From assembly GCA_965232815.1 (NCBI GenBank), contig OZ247427.1, forward strand, positions 496,001 through 560,000: a DNA stretch of 64,000 nt. Direction: 5' to 3'. Positions 49,636 to 58,745 of this stretch are shown here, in pieces (the first letter of the stretch is position 1; each line of letters starts with the position of its first letter). Position numbers and translations under genes: made by a program. Under the pieces are notes generated by a model. That model was not told where the DNA came from, made no database searches, and saw only the letters and a program-made list of their open reading frames with translations. Origin of the DNA: Bin87 sp026710825 (GTDB lineage Bacteria; Chloroflexota; Dehalococcoidia; Lucifugimonadales; UBA3495).

Positions 49636-52600
49636 TTACGACACGGCGTCCGCCTCGGCCCTGGGATGACGCGCCAACATTCCGCGCACGCGCATCGCCA
49701 GATCAGGAACGGACTGATGGAGTAGCAAATAAGTGACCGGCACCGCGACCAGTGTCAGGAAGGTCGAACTGATAAGTCCGCCGATCACGACGGTGGCCAG
49801 CTCAGAGCCGACCAGGCCGCTGGTGTTGCTGAACGCCAGCGGGAACAAAGCCAGAATGGTGGTGAAAGCGGTCATCAGGATCGGCCGAAGGCGGGTGCGA
49901 CCGGCCAGCATGATGGCGTCCAATACGGATAACCCCTGGGAGCGCAACTGGTCCACGAAGATGATGAGCACTATCGCGTTGGTGACCACGATGCCGATCA
50001 GGAAAAGGAAGCCCATCATGGACGGGAGGCTCAGGGCGCGACCGGTTACGGTGAGCGCAATCAGGGCGCCCACCACCGCAAGGGGCATGCTCAGCACCAC
50101 TATGAAAGGATCCCTCAGGGAACCCAGGGTCGCCACCATCACGAGGTATACCAACGCCAGACCGATGGCCATGGCGATGTAGACATTCTGGAACTGCTCC
50201 TCGATGTCGCTGGCGAACCCACCCTGCTGCACTGATACTCCCGGCGGAAAGTCGGCATCGGCGATCACGCGGTTAATTCGTGAGCTGACTGCCTGGGGGT
50301 CGCGAGCTTCAATTTCGCCGGTGATCGTTACGGACCGGTCGCCATCGTAATGGGTCACTACGGACGGCCCTACGGTGGTCTTCACGTCGCTGATTGAACC
50401 CAGGGGAACGGCGCCGAATGCTCCGGCGATGGGGAGAGCCTGGAGCTCGACGATTTCGTCCACCTGATCGCTCTTGCCTCGCACCACCACGTCATAGGTA
50501 TCACCGGACAGATTGAGTTCGGCGGCGTCGTGTCCGTAAACCCAGGTCCGTATCTGGCCGGCGACCGCCATGGAATTCAGGCCGTAACGACCGGCTTCTG
50601 TGGTATCGACTTCGAAAGTCAATTCCTCGCGCAGATCACTGACGTTGGTCTTGAGATTGACGACGCCATCCAGGGGCGCGATTCGTTCCAGGAGCGTATT
50701 CGCAGACGTCTGGACCGCCTGGAAATTGCTGCCCGTCACCGCGATTTCGATCCCGGACTGCGGAGGCCCGGCTTCGTCCACGAAAATCTGGATATCAACA
50801 TTTTCCTTGTCGGGGAGGGCTTCGCGGAGTTGTTCCGCGAAATCGGCAGGCACGTCGTCTGACAAGGCCAGGAAGAACCCGGCAACGTCGAAACCTGACT
50901 CGCCGATACTGGGGCCGAACTCCTGGCTGGTGGCCCCCATGGTGCCCTGGTAGGCGGTGATATAACCGTCGGCCATATACTCGTCCAGGACTTGTTCTAC
51001 GGCGCGCACCTCACGGAACATGGCGGTGGGCCCGGTGTTCTCAGGCATCGTCACGTCTATCCTCATCGACTCCGCCTCGCCCGACGAGAACAGGGTGATG
51101 GGAAGGATGATCAACAGCGGCAGGCTGGCGGCGACGGCTGCGATACAGCCAAGAACCGTCAACAATGGGTGGTTGAGCGCCCATCGCAGGATCGGTGTAT
51201 AAATCCGCTGGAGCCAGGTGTCCTCGACAACCGTGTCGTCCTCGTCGGCCATGTCTCCCTGGCGCAGCAGCATGGAAGCCAGGACCGGCACCACCGTAAG
51301 CGCGATAAGCGTGGAAGCCAGGAGAGAGACGCAAACGGTCTGGGCAAAGGGCAGGAAGAATTCTCCGACGATGCCCGGGATGAACCCCAGCGGCAGGAAC
51401 ACGGCAACAGTCGTCAGCGTCGACGCCAGGATGGCCGGGCCCACTTCCCTGGTACCGCGTATGGCCGCGGCCAGGCGAGGATTATCGCCCAAAGGAGCCA
51501 ACCGGTACGAGAAAGTCTCGGCGCCGCTGGTGGGTAATCGTTGCGATCCCACCTGAAGGTGGCGATAGATGTTTTCCAGAACCACGATGCTGTCGTCCAC
51601 GATCCGACCGACCGCGATGGCCAGACCGGCCAGGCTCATGAAGTTCAGCGACCAGTCGGACACTGCCATGACCAGCATGGTGATCATCACGCTCAGCGGT
51701 ATCGAGATGGCGGTGATCAGGGTGGGGCGCAGGGTATTCAGGATGCCCCGGATCGCGGTGGGACGGAGCTGCAGCAGGAACAGGAATATGGCGAACACCG
51801 CGATGACGAAACCCAGCCCGCCTTGACCAACCACGTTGACCAGCTGTTCCTCCAGCGAGGGGCCATCGTTGTAGAGGATGTCGATCTGCACGCCCGCCGG
51901 CAGGTCAAGGTCGTCGATTACCGCGACGAGTTCCCGGGTCAACTCGATGGTGTTCCCATCCGGCAACCGCAGCACCTCCAGCGACAGGCTCGGCTGGCCG
52001 TTGGTGCGCGAAATGGTCGCGGACTCGGGCGTGTCAATGGTTACGGTGGCGACATCGGAGAGCAGCACGGGCGTGACAGTAGAAGCGCCTGCGACCGTGC
52101 TTCCTGAATTCCTCGTGTACCCCACCGGCAAACTGCGGATCGAATCGAGGTTGGCATAACCCTGGAAAGCCCGCAGCCCTATAGAGCGTTCATCGGTGGT
52201 CAAAGTGCCGGCGTTGAGGTCGATGGCGTTGCCGGCGACAGCATTGACCACATCCTGGATGGTGAGGTCATGTTCGTTGGTGCGAGCCGGGTCGACGATC
52301 ACGGAAACGCGCTCCGAGACGCCGCCGTCCACCCTCACGTCGTAGACACCGCTGACGCCTTCAAGGCGCGGAATGATTTCATCGTCCGTGATGCGACGCA
52401 GGGTGGGAATGTCCTGCTGCCCGCTGACGGTGAGGAGCATCACCGGAAAGATGTCGGAGGACAGCCGAATGACAAAGGGTTCTCCCGCGTTGTCCGGCAG
52501 AATGAGGCCGCTCACGCGGCTCCTGATTTCTTCCTCCGCGTCGTCAACATCCGAGCCGGGGACGAAATTCGCCGTGACCAGGGACAAATTGCCAGTGGAA

Positions 52601-52851
52601 ATGGAGGTCGTTTTGTCCAGGTCGGACATCCCTATGATGACGTCTTCAACCTTGGCAGTCACATCGTTGGCGACGGTGGACGGGTCGCCCTGCTGGTACG
52701 TCGTGACGACGTACACGATGGAAAAGCTGATTTCGGGGAAAAGCTCCTGACGCAGTTGGTTGTAGGAAAAAACACCCGCCACCAGCAGCAGGACCATCGC
52801 CATCACTGTGACCGACTTGCGGCGCAGTGCTAGTTCAGTCAGGAAGGTCAA
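49636..52851 (-). CDS. RND-family multidrug efflux pump (HAE1/AcrB-like)
   Basis: Proton-driven inner-membrane pump of 1071 residues, the usual size. It has the RND duplication: TM1 near 12-30, a large porter loop to about 340, a bundle of TM segments to 590, then the second half. The proton-relay Asp pair Asp419/Asp420 in G-R-I-V-D-D-S-I-V-V is intact. The start is a TTG at 52851 with GGAG five bases upstream. It is first in the operon, adaptor second, with no outer-membrane TolC-type gene beside them. Confidence 0.95.
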   Translation of the reverse strand: MTFLTELALRRKSVTVMAMVLLLVAGVFSYNQLRQELFPEISFSIVYVVTTYQQGDPSTVANDVTAKVEDVIIGMSDLDKTTSISTGNLSLVTANFVPGSDVDDAEEEIRSRVSGLILPDNAGEPFVIRLSSDIFPVMLLTVSGQQDIPTLRRITDDEIIPRLEGVSGVYDVRVDGGVSERVSVIVDPARTNEHDLTIQDVVNAVAGNAIDLNAGTLTTDERSIGLRAFQGYANLDSIRSLPVGYTRNSGSTVAGASTVTPVLLSDVATVTIDTPESATISRTNGQPSLSLEVLRLPDGNTIELTRELVAVIDDLDLPAGVQIDILYNDGPSLEEQLVNVVGQGGLGFVIAVFAIFLFLLQLRPTAIRGILNTLRPTLITAISIPLSVMITMLVMAVSDWSLNFMSLAGLAIAVGRIVDDSIVVLENIYRHLQVGSQRLPTSGAETFSYRLAPLGDNPRLAAAIRGTREVGPAILASTLTTVAVFLPLGFIPGIVGEFFLPFAQTVCVSLLASTLIALTVVPVLASMLLRQGDMADEDDTVVEDTWLQRIYTPILRWALNHPLLTVLGCIAAVAASLPLLIILPITLFSSGEAESMRIDVTMPENTGPTAMFREVRAVEQVLDEYMADGYITAYQGTMGATSQEFGPSIGESGFDVAGFFLALSDDVPADFAEQLREALPDKENVDIQIFVDEAGPPQSGIEIAVTGSNFQAVQTSANTLLERIAPLDGVVNLKTNVSDLREELTFEVDTTEAGRYGLNSMAVAGQIRTWVYGHDAAELNLSGDTYDVVVRGKSDQVDEIVELQALPIAGAFGAVPLGSISDVKTTVGPSVVTHYDGDRSVTITGEIEARDPQAVSSRINRVIADADFPPGVSVQQGGFASDIEEQFQNVYIAMAIGLALVYLVMVATLGSLRDPFIVVLSMPLAVVGALIALTVTGRALSLPSMMGFLFLIGIVVTNAIVLIIFVDQLRSQGLSVLDAIMLAGRTRLRPILMTAFTTILALFPLAFSNTSGLVGSELATVVIGGLISSTFLTLVAVPVTYLLLHQSVPDLAMRVRGMLARHPRAEADAVS

Positions 52852-53122
52852 TGTTGCTCCGGCAATTGATTACGGGGTCAACTGGATGAAGTTTTCCATC
52901 ATATCCATGCCACAAAATAGGCAGGAATTAATGATAACAGACGGTTTCCGGGCAATGATTCTACGACAGACATCACCGTATCGCGATTTCGTCGCCGGCG
53001 AATACAAAGGTTAACGTTCGATATGTAATCCAGCGTGTTTGAAATCGAGGGCTGACGGTAGGCTCTGGGCACCATATTCCCTGAGTATTGAGCGATTATG
53101 AAGATTCAGGACTAAACGGAGT
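52852..53122. other. Divergent intergenic region between the RND pump and the flavin monooxygenase
   Basis: AT-richer than its surroundings. I see no gene. It must hold the promoter for the pump on the minus strand, although no clear -35/-10 pair stands out there. Confidence 0.4.
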
Positions 53123-53152
53123 TTGAAATTGAGACGGGTCGGTGTGTACACT
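53123..53152 (+). promoter_or_regulatory. Predicted promoter of the luciferase-like gene
   Basis: TTGAAA (53123-53128) and TACACT (53147-53152), 18 bp apart, lie about 30 bases before the start codon. Confidence 0.4.
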
Positions 53153-53182
53153 CGCCCTCCACACGGAAACCAGGAGAGCTAC

Positions 53183-54223
53183 ATGGAATTTGCCCTTTTT
53201 TCTCATATACCCTGGCCTGAGCAATATACGCCGAAGGGTCTGTACTCGGATTTGACCGAGCAGGCGACCGTGGGCGAAGAGCTCGGGTTCAAGGCGATCT
53301 GGCTGGCCGAGCACCACTTTACCCGGTACGGTCTCGGAGCGTCTTCGCTCATCATTGCGAGCAACATCGCGGCCAGGACCGATCGGATCCGGCTCGGGAC
53401 CGCAGTGCTGATTCCGCCGCTCCATCACCCGGTGAGGCTGGCCGAGGATACGGCAACGCTGGACGTGCTCAGTGATGGCCGGCTGGACGTGGGCTTCGGC
53501 AGGGGCGCGGCATCGTCGGAATACGCGAATTTTGGCATAGACCACGCCGAGAGCCAGGCGCGGTACCGCGAAACCATCCAGATGGTCGAGGCTCTGTGGA
53601 CCAACCGCGACTACACGTTTGAGGGCGAGTTCCACACCGCTAAAAACGTCAACCTGGTGCCGACGCCTTTGCAGGACCCGCACCCCCCGGTGTACGTGGC
53701 AGCCACTCGGAGCCTGGAGTCCCTGGATTTCGTGGCCTCCACCGGGCGGCGCCTGATAGTCGGCGTGGTGTTGAATACCACCGACGCAATCGACCTGTTG
53801 CAACGATTTTTGCAGCTGTCCGAACAGGCTGGACACGGAGTGACCGCCTCGGACGTGCCGTTTTTCCGATACTGCTACGTGGCCGAAACCGAGGAGCAGG
53901 CGCACCGGGAGGCGCGCGATGCGCTGAACTGGACGCTGGACATCAACACCTGGCGCCGTGAATTCTCGGTGGGCAGCGAGGTGTATGAGTCGATGGCGGA
54001 TTATCTCAACCGGCGCACCGAGCTACCGCCCAGCTACGAGTATCTGGCGGAGAACCGCGCGTTCATCGGTTCCCCGGACCAGTGCGCCGCCAAGATCCAG
54101 GAACTGTACGATGCCGGGGTGCGGTACTTGGGCTGCAACTTCGCGTTCGGCGGGTTGGATCAAAGCAAGCAGCTCAAATCAATGGAGCTTTTCGCCAAAG
54201 AGGTGATGCCGCGCTTCGCCTGA
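53183..54223 (+). CDS. Luciferase-like (LLM class) flavin-dependent monooxygenase
   Basis: A 346-residue TIM-barrel flavoprotein of the bacterial luciferase/alkanesulfonate monooxygenase group. The family marks are G-F-K-A-I-W-L-A-E-H-H-F near 38-49, R-I-R-L-G-T-A-V near 72-79, G-R-L-D-V-G-F-G-R-G near 105-114, and a C-terminal I-G-S-P-D-Q-C-A-A-K-I. ATG 53183 is chosen for AGGAGA upstream; a codon 60 bp earlier lies within the predicted promoter. Such enzymes oxidise recalcitrant organics and are numerous in SAR202. Substrate unknown. Confidence 0.9.
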   Translation: MEFALFSHIPWPEQYTPKGLYSDLTEQATVGEELGFKAIWLAEHHFTRYGLGASSLIIASNIAARTDRIRLGTAVLIPPLHHPVRLAEDTATLDVLSDGRLDVGFGRGAASSEYANFGIDHAESQARYRETIQMVEALWTNRDYTFEGEFHTAKNVNLVPTPLQDPHPPVYVAATRSLESLDFVASTGRRLIVGVVLNTTDAIDLLQRFLQLSEQAGHGVTASDVPFFRYCYVAETEEQAHREARDALNWTLDINTWRREFSVGSEVYESMADYLNRRTELPPSYEYLAENRAFIGSPDQCAAKIQELYDAGVRYLGCNFAFGGLDQSKQLKSMELFAKEVMPRFA

Positions 54224-54234
54224 GCGCAGGGTTG

Positions 54235-55746
54235 CTAGTCGTCGCCGTTGCCGCTGGCTGACGGCGACGGCTCGGCCGGCTGGACTGGCGCGGCCGGCTG
54301 GGTCGGGCGCCTGGACGTAATAGCGCGGTAGATGGATATGACGACCCCGGTTCCCACCGCGCAGCCCATGGCCAGGTAAGCCCACCGCAATCCCGCCACG
54401 AACGCGGTGGCGACGCTGGGATCCACGGCCTCCAGCTTGGGCTCCACGCCGTAGGTTGCCATGGTGGAAACGACGATGGTGGTGGAAACGGCCACGCTGA
54501 CCACATTGGCCGAATTGCGGATGAGTTGGGTGAGCGCGGACACCACGCCGTAGCGGCTGCGGTCGACCACGCTGATGATGCTGCTGCTATTGGGGGAGTT
54601 GAACACGGCGTTCCCCGAGCTCTGCAGCATCATGGTGGCGATAACAAACCACACCGCCGACCGTTCCTGCAGTGCGAAGGCCAGCAAAAGGGCGCCGGCC
54701 GCGCTCATGGAGAGGCCTACCACGGTGAACACATGCCATCCGAACCGGTCGGACAGGCGTCCGCTGGGCGGACCCAGGATAACCATGCACAGGGCCGCCG
54801 GGATCATCATCAGTCCCACCTGCTCCGGCGCATACCCCAGGACGCGTTGCAGGTAGAACGGCATCAGGAAGCGAGCCGCTGAGGTCCCGAAGAAGGACAA
54901 CCAGGCGGATGCGGCTCCGATGCCAAATACGCGGTCGGCGAACAGTCTCAAATCCAGCATCGGCGCTGCGGTTCTCAACTCCCACCAGACGAAGACGCCC
55001 ATCAGGATGGCTACCACAGCGGCTCCGATTATGACCGGCGCAGACAGCCAGCCCAGGCTGTTTCCGTTTCCGACCACCAGCAGCAGAACCAGCAGGATGA
55101 TTCCGGACGTGGCCGCGCCGATCCAGTCAAAAGCGGAGCTGCGAGGTCGTTCGCTACCGCCGACGGCAGGGCCGCGCTCCAGCAGGAACCAGGACAGGAC
55201 CAGGACTATGCACCCCGCAGGAACGTTGACGAAAAAGACGGATTGCCAGCCCAACCACGCAACCAGGAAGCCGCCCATGGCGGGCCCCGCGATTGCGCCC
55301 AGTCCCACCACGCTCAGGTGAGTGCCCAGCGCCTTGCCCCGTTCCGCGTCGGTGAATGCGGCGAGCATCATGCCCATGCCGCAGCCCTGCACCATGCCGG
55401 CGCCGATACCCTTGCAAACGCGCATTGCGATCAAGAATTCCAGGGTTGGAGCAAAGGTGGCGGCGAGAGATGCGACTACGAAGATTGCCGTCCCGGTTAT
55501 GTACACCCGGCGGCGTCCGACCACATCCCCCAGGCGGCCCATAGGCAGGAGAAGAACGCTGATTACCAGGGCGTAGGAGATCACCACCCACTGGACAGAT
55601 TCCAGCGTGGCATCGAAGTGAGATTCAATTCCGGGCAGCGCGATGAGGACACTGCCGTGGTCAACGACAGAGAAGAACGTGCCCAGTGCGATGGTCCAGA
55701 AGTTCCACCACTTATAGGCACTGCTGGTTGCGATCCGCTGTATCAA
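54235..55746 (-). CDS. MFS exporter, DHA2 (EmrB/QacA) family, 14 TM
   Basis: A 503-residue exporter. Motif A G-R-L-G-D-V-V-G-R-R-R is near residues 70-80, motif C G-L-G-A-I-A-G-P-A-M-G-G-F near 150-162, and about 14 hydrophobic segments are visible. It expels lipophilic or cationic compounds using the proton gradient. The C-terminus is a Pro/Ala/Ser-rich tail. It converges on the LLM gene with only 11 bp between stops. Confidence 0.92.
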   Translation of the reverse strand: MIQRIATSSAYKWWNFWTIALGTFFSVVDHGSVLIALPGIESHFDATLESVQWVVISYALVISVLLLPMGRLGDVVGRRRVYITGTAIFVVASLAATFAPTLEFLIAMRVCKGIGAGMVQGCGMGMMLAAFTDAERGKALGTHLSVVGLGAIAGPAMGGFLVAWLGWQSVFFVNVPAGCIVLVLSWFLLERGPAVGGSERPRSSAFDWIGAATSGIILLVLLLVVGNGNSLGWLSAPVIIGAAVVAILMGVFVWWELRTAAPMLDLRLFADRVFGIGAASAWLSFFGTSAARFLMPFYLQRVLGYAPEQVGLMMIPAALCMVILGPPSGRLSDRFGWHVFTVVGLSMSAAGALLLAFALQERSAVWFVIATMMLQSSGNAVFNSPNSSSIISVVDRSRYGVVSALTQLIRNSANVVSVAVSTTIVVSTMATYGVEPKLEAVDPSVATAFVAGLRWAYLAMGCAVGTGVVISIYRAITSRRPTQPAAPVQPAEPSPSASGNGDD

Positions 55747-55861
55747 GTCGCCCCGGCCGGCTTTACCCCACGGCGGGATAATTCAAGGAGTGGTCTAATA
55801 TCATACTCGCAAATCAGGCTTTTGGCCCGTGTGCGCCGAATATCGCTGGGAGCCGGCGCGA

Positions 55862-57115
55862 TCATGGCAGTTGCCGCACCCGACCCAGGGAGGCGGCGCA
55901 TACCAGGGACAGCACAAGGCCCAGCACCCCGACGATGGCTATCGCCGTTACCGGAGATGTTTCGTCGGACAGTGTCCCCACGCCCAAGCTGGCGACGACC
56001 AGGAATCCCCGGTCGAAGCTCTGGAGACTGGTGAGGCGGCCACGCAATCGGTCAGGGGCCAGGGTTTGTATGAGTGTGCCGCGGGCGGTGCGGAAGACGG
56101 CCTGGCTGAACGCCATGGCGGCGATGACGATGAATGCCAGCGCCAGCAGGTGCGAGAAGGCGAACAGCAGGCAGGTGATTGAACTCACCGCGGCTGCACC
56201 CAGGACCACCTTGCCCTTGTCGAACACGAAGCCGAAACTCGCCATGAACAACGCCGCCAGAAAACCGCCGATGCCGGTCACCGCCAGGAGATATCCGCCG
56301 ACGTCGGCATCCCGCATGAGCACGTCGGTAGTGAACACGGGCAGCAGGAACCAGGTGGGATGGAGGATGATGTTGGGGATGACTGACAGCAGCATCATCT
56401 GGAATATGGCCCGCTCGCCGCTCCACACGTATCGAATCCCCTCCACCATGTTGGCGATGGCGGAACCGCGCGCGCGTGCGTCGCCCTGCTGATAGTAGGG
56501 AGTACGCATCGGCAACAGCATCATCACGTTGGCCAAGTAGAGGCTTGCCTCGATGGTGAAATTCCAGAAGAACCCCAGGGTGAAGATGAGAATGCCGCCG
56601 AAGAAAGGGCCGAAAATGCGTGTGCCGGTGATGGTGAGCACGTTGGCGGCAAGGGCGTTGCCCAGCATGTCTCGGGGAACGGTGGCCGCGATGAGGGCCT
56701 GGCGCATGGGTTGAGCCATGGAGTGACAAACGCCGGCCAGGATGACGTAGAGGTACGCATGCCAGACCGTCACCCGATCCGACAGCACCAGCAACGCGAA
56801 GCTGAAAGCGAGGCCGGCCATAACCAACTGGAAGGCGATCACCAGTCGGCGACGGTCGAAACGGTCGCTGAGCACGCCGCCCCAGGGTCCCACTACCAGG
56901 CCGGGAAGGGTGTTGATACCTCCGACCGTGACGACCAGCAGTCCGGCCACGGCTGAACCCTCGGCCAGTTCGCGGACCAGCCAGCCGACGCTGAGCAGTT
57001 GGAGCCACTGGGCGCTGTTGGCGAAAAAGTTGCCGCACCAAAGCAGGCGATAGTCGCGGTAGCCCAGCCAGGCGTCCAGGGTATGCAGGCGCGGGAAACG
57101 CGCTCTCCGGAATAT
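55862..57115 (-). CDS. MFS exporter, paralogue 1 of a tandem pair; non-standard start inferred
   Basis: A 12-TM MFS protein of about 417 residues, related to MFS_3/EntS-type exporters, with motif A G-V-L-S-D-R-F-D-R-R-R. The first ATG/GTG/TTG in frame is GTG 56950, but starting there loses TM1. The frame runs upstream through R-F-P-R-L-H-T-L-D-A-W, matching paralogue 2, to a stop at about 57128. Between them is only ATA (57115) or CTG (57088, 57079). GAGG lies seven bases before the ATA, so ATA is the best supported start. Confidence 0.85.
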   Translation of the reverse strand: MFRRARFPRLHTLDAWLGYRDYRLLWCGNFFANSAQWLQLLSVGWLVRELAEGSAVAGLLVVTVGGINTLPGLVVGPWGGVLSDRFDRRRLVIAFQLVMAGLAFSFALLVLSDRVTVWHAYLYVILAGVCHSMAQPMRQALIAATVPRDMLGNALAANVLTITGTRIFGPFFGGILIFTLGFFWNFTIEASLYLANVMMLLPMRTPYYQQGDARARGSAIANMVEGIRYVWSGERAIFQMMLLSVIPNIILHPTWFLLPVFTTDVLMRDADVGGYLLAVTGIGGFLAALFMASFGFVFDKGKVVLGAAAVSSITCLLFAFSHLLALAFIVIAAMAFSQAVFRTARGTLIQTLAPDRLRGRLTSLQSFDRGFLVVASLGVGTLSDETSPVTAIAIVGVLGLVLSLVCAASLGRVRQLP

Positions 57116-57158
57116 CTCGTTGCCTCTTTATTTCTTTATGCGATGAAACGGGCTATCA

Positions 57159-57164
57159 ATTATA
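57159..57164 (-). promoter_or_regulatory. -10 element (TATAAT) upstream of MFS paralogue 1
   Basis: A perfect TATAAT on the minus strand, about 44 bases before the proposed ATA start. No strong -35 is seen. Confidence 0.45.
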
Positions 57165-57222
57165 TGCGCATCACGGCGCGATCCGATCCGATGACCCGCA
57201 CGGTACCCGCGAGTGCAGGTGG

Positions 57223-58488
57223 CTAGCTCAGGGCACGTACGCGGGGCAGGGTCGCCAGGCATGCCAGGGTCATGCTGAGTCCCAGGAGCCCGATGGCAAG
57301 TATCGCTATGGATGCGTCGGTGAAGTCGGCGAGGATACCCACCGCAATGCTCACGCCGATGAGGGATGAACGCTCGTAAGCCAGGAGGGCCATGGTTCGG
57401 GCCCGATACTGGTCGGGAACAATGGTCAGCACCAGCGTGCCCGCAGTGGTGCGGAAGTAGGCCTGGAAAAATGACATGACGGCCAGCACCGTGAACGCGG
57501 CCCAGAGCCATGAACACTGCGAGAAGAGCATGGTGCTCAGCGACCCCAGAATCGTGGTGGCGAACAGGATATGGCCGCGCTTGGTGGGGAACCCCCAGGT
57601 TGCAATGCACAACGTGGAGATGAGCCCGCCCACGCCGGTGATCGCCAACAGGTAGCCGCCCATATCGGCGTGGGCCTGCAAGACCTCAACCGTGAACAGA
57701 GGCAGCAAGAACCACAGGGGATGCAGGATGGTGTTCGGGACCACGGAAAGCAGGGCGATATGCAGGACTTCCCGCTGTTCGCGCCACAGATGCCGCAAGC
57801 CGTCGCGGATATCGGCGATGGGCGTGATGCGCCGTCGCGGCCCGGCGGACTCGTTGGACACGTTGGACACGTATGGGGTGCGCATCCGGATGAGCATCAG
57901 GACGACGCCCAGGTACAGTGCAGCCTCCAACGCGAAATTCCAGAAAAAGCCGATGCTGGCGATCAGGATGCCGCCCACGAACGGCCCGAATATGCGGGTG
58001 CCGGTAACGGTCAGCGTGTTGATGGCGTAGGCATTGGTCAGGGCTCCGCGAGGCACCGTGTTGGAGATCATCACCTGTTGTAACGGCTGGGTGATGGCGA
58101 GGCAGGAGCCGGATACCAGGACGTACGCGTAAGCGTGCCAGGGCCGGATGTAATCCGTGTCGACCAGGAACGCGAAACAGAGCGCCAACGCGGCCGCGAC
58201 GGACTGGACCACGATGGCGAGTTTTCGCCGATCAAGCCGGTCCCCCAGCACTCCGGTGAGCGGGTTCACCACCAGACCGGGGAGGGTGTTGAGGGCGCTG
58301 GCGGACAGGACCAACAATCCGCCCACGCTCGATCCGGCGGATAGCTCCTTGACCAGCCATCCGATGCTCAGGAGTTGGAGCCATTGGCCGGTAAACGCGA
58401 AGAAATTACCGAACCACAGGAATCGGAAATCGCGGTACGCTATCCACGAATCCATCGTGTGCAGGCGCGGAAATCGTATGCCGAAAAT
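57223..58488 (-). CDS. MFS exporter, paralogue 2 of a tandem pair; ATT start proposed
   Basis: A 12-TM MFS protein, about 421 residues, homologous along its length to the next gene downstream (R-F-P-R-L-H-T-M-D-S-W, motif A G-V-L-G-D-R-L-D-R-R-K). Standard starts are ATG 58581, inside a likely promoter (TTGACA on the minus strand near 58590), and ATG 58455, without a ribosome site. The ATT at 58488 has GAGG seven bases upstream, exactly as the ATA in paralogue 1. I favour ATT but ATG 58455 remains possible. Confidence 0.85.
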   Translation of the reverse strand: MFGIRFPRLHTMDSWIAYRDFRFLWFGNFFAFTGQWLQLLSIGWLVKELSAGSSVGGLLVLSASALNTLPGLVVNPLTGVLGDRLDRRKLAIVVQSVAAALALCFAFLVDTDYIRPWHAYAYVLVSGSCLAITQPLQQVMISNTVPRGALTNAYAINTLTVTGTRIFGPFVGGILIASIGFFWNFALEAALYLGVVLMLIRMRTPYVSNVSNESAGPRRRITPIADIRDGLRHLWREQREVLHIALLSVVPNTILHPLWFLLPLFTVEVLQAHADMGGYLLAITGVGGLISTLCIATWGFPTKRGHILFATTILGSLSTMLFSQCSWLWAAFTVLAVMSFFQAYFRTTAGTLVLTIVPDQYRARTMALLAYERSSLIGVSIAVGILADFTDASIAILAIGLLGLSMTLACLATLPRVRALS

Positions 58489-58745
58489 GAAGGTACCTCG
58501 AACCCGGATCGCGGATGGCAATGTGCCAGAAAAGTCAGCGTACGCAAGGACCGGGGCCGCAACATAGTGCGCCGGCCACATGGGGTTGTCAATGGCAACA
58601 CGCCGCGTCGAATTTGGCTGCTCGCGCCGGGATCAGAGCAGGGTTCCGCAGCGGAACCATCGGGTGCCTGTGGTATGATTTGCCAAAGTACACTGCGATT
58701 CAGGAGCGCCGACGGCGTAGTTGATGCAGATTCGAGGCTGTTCTG

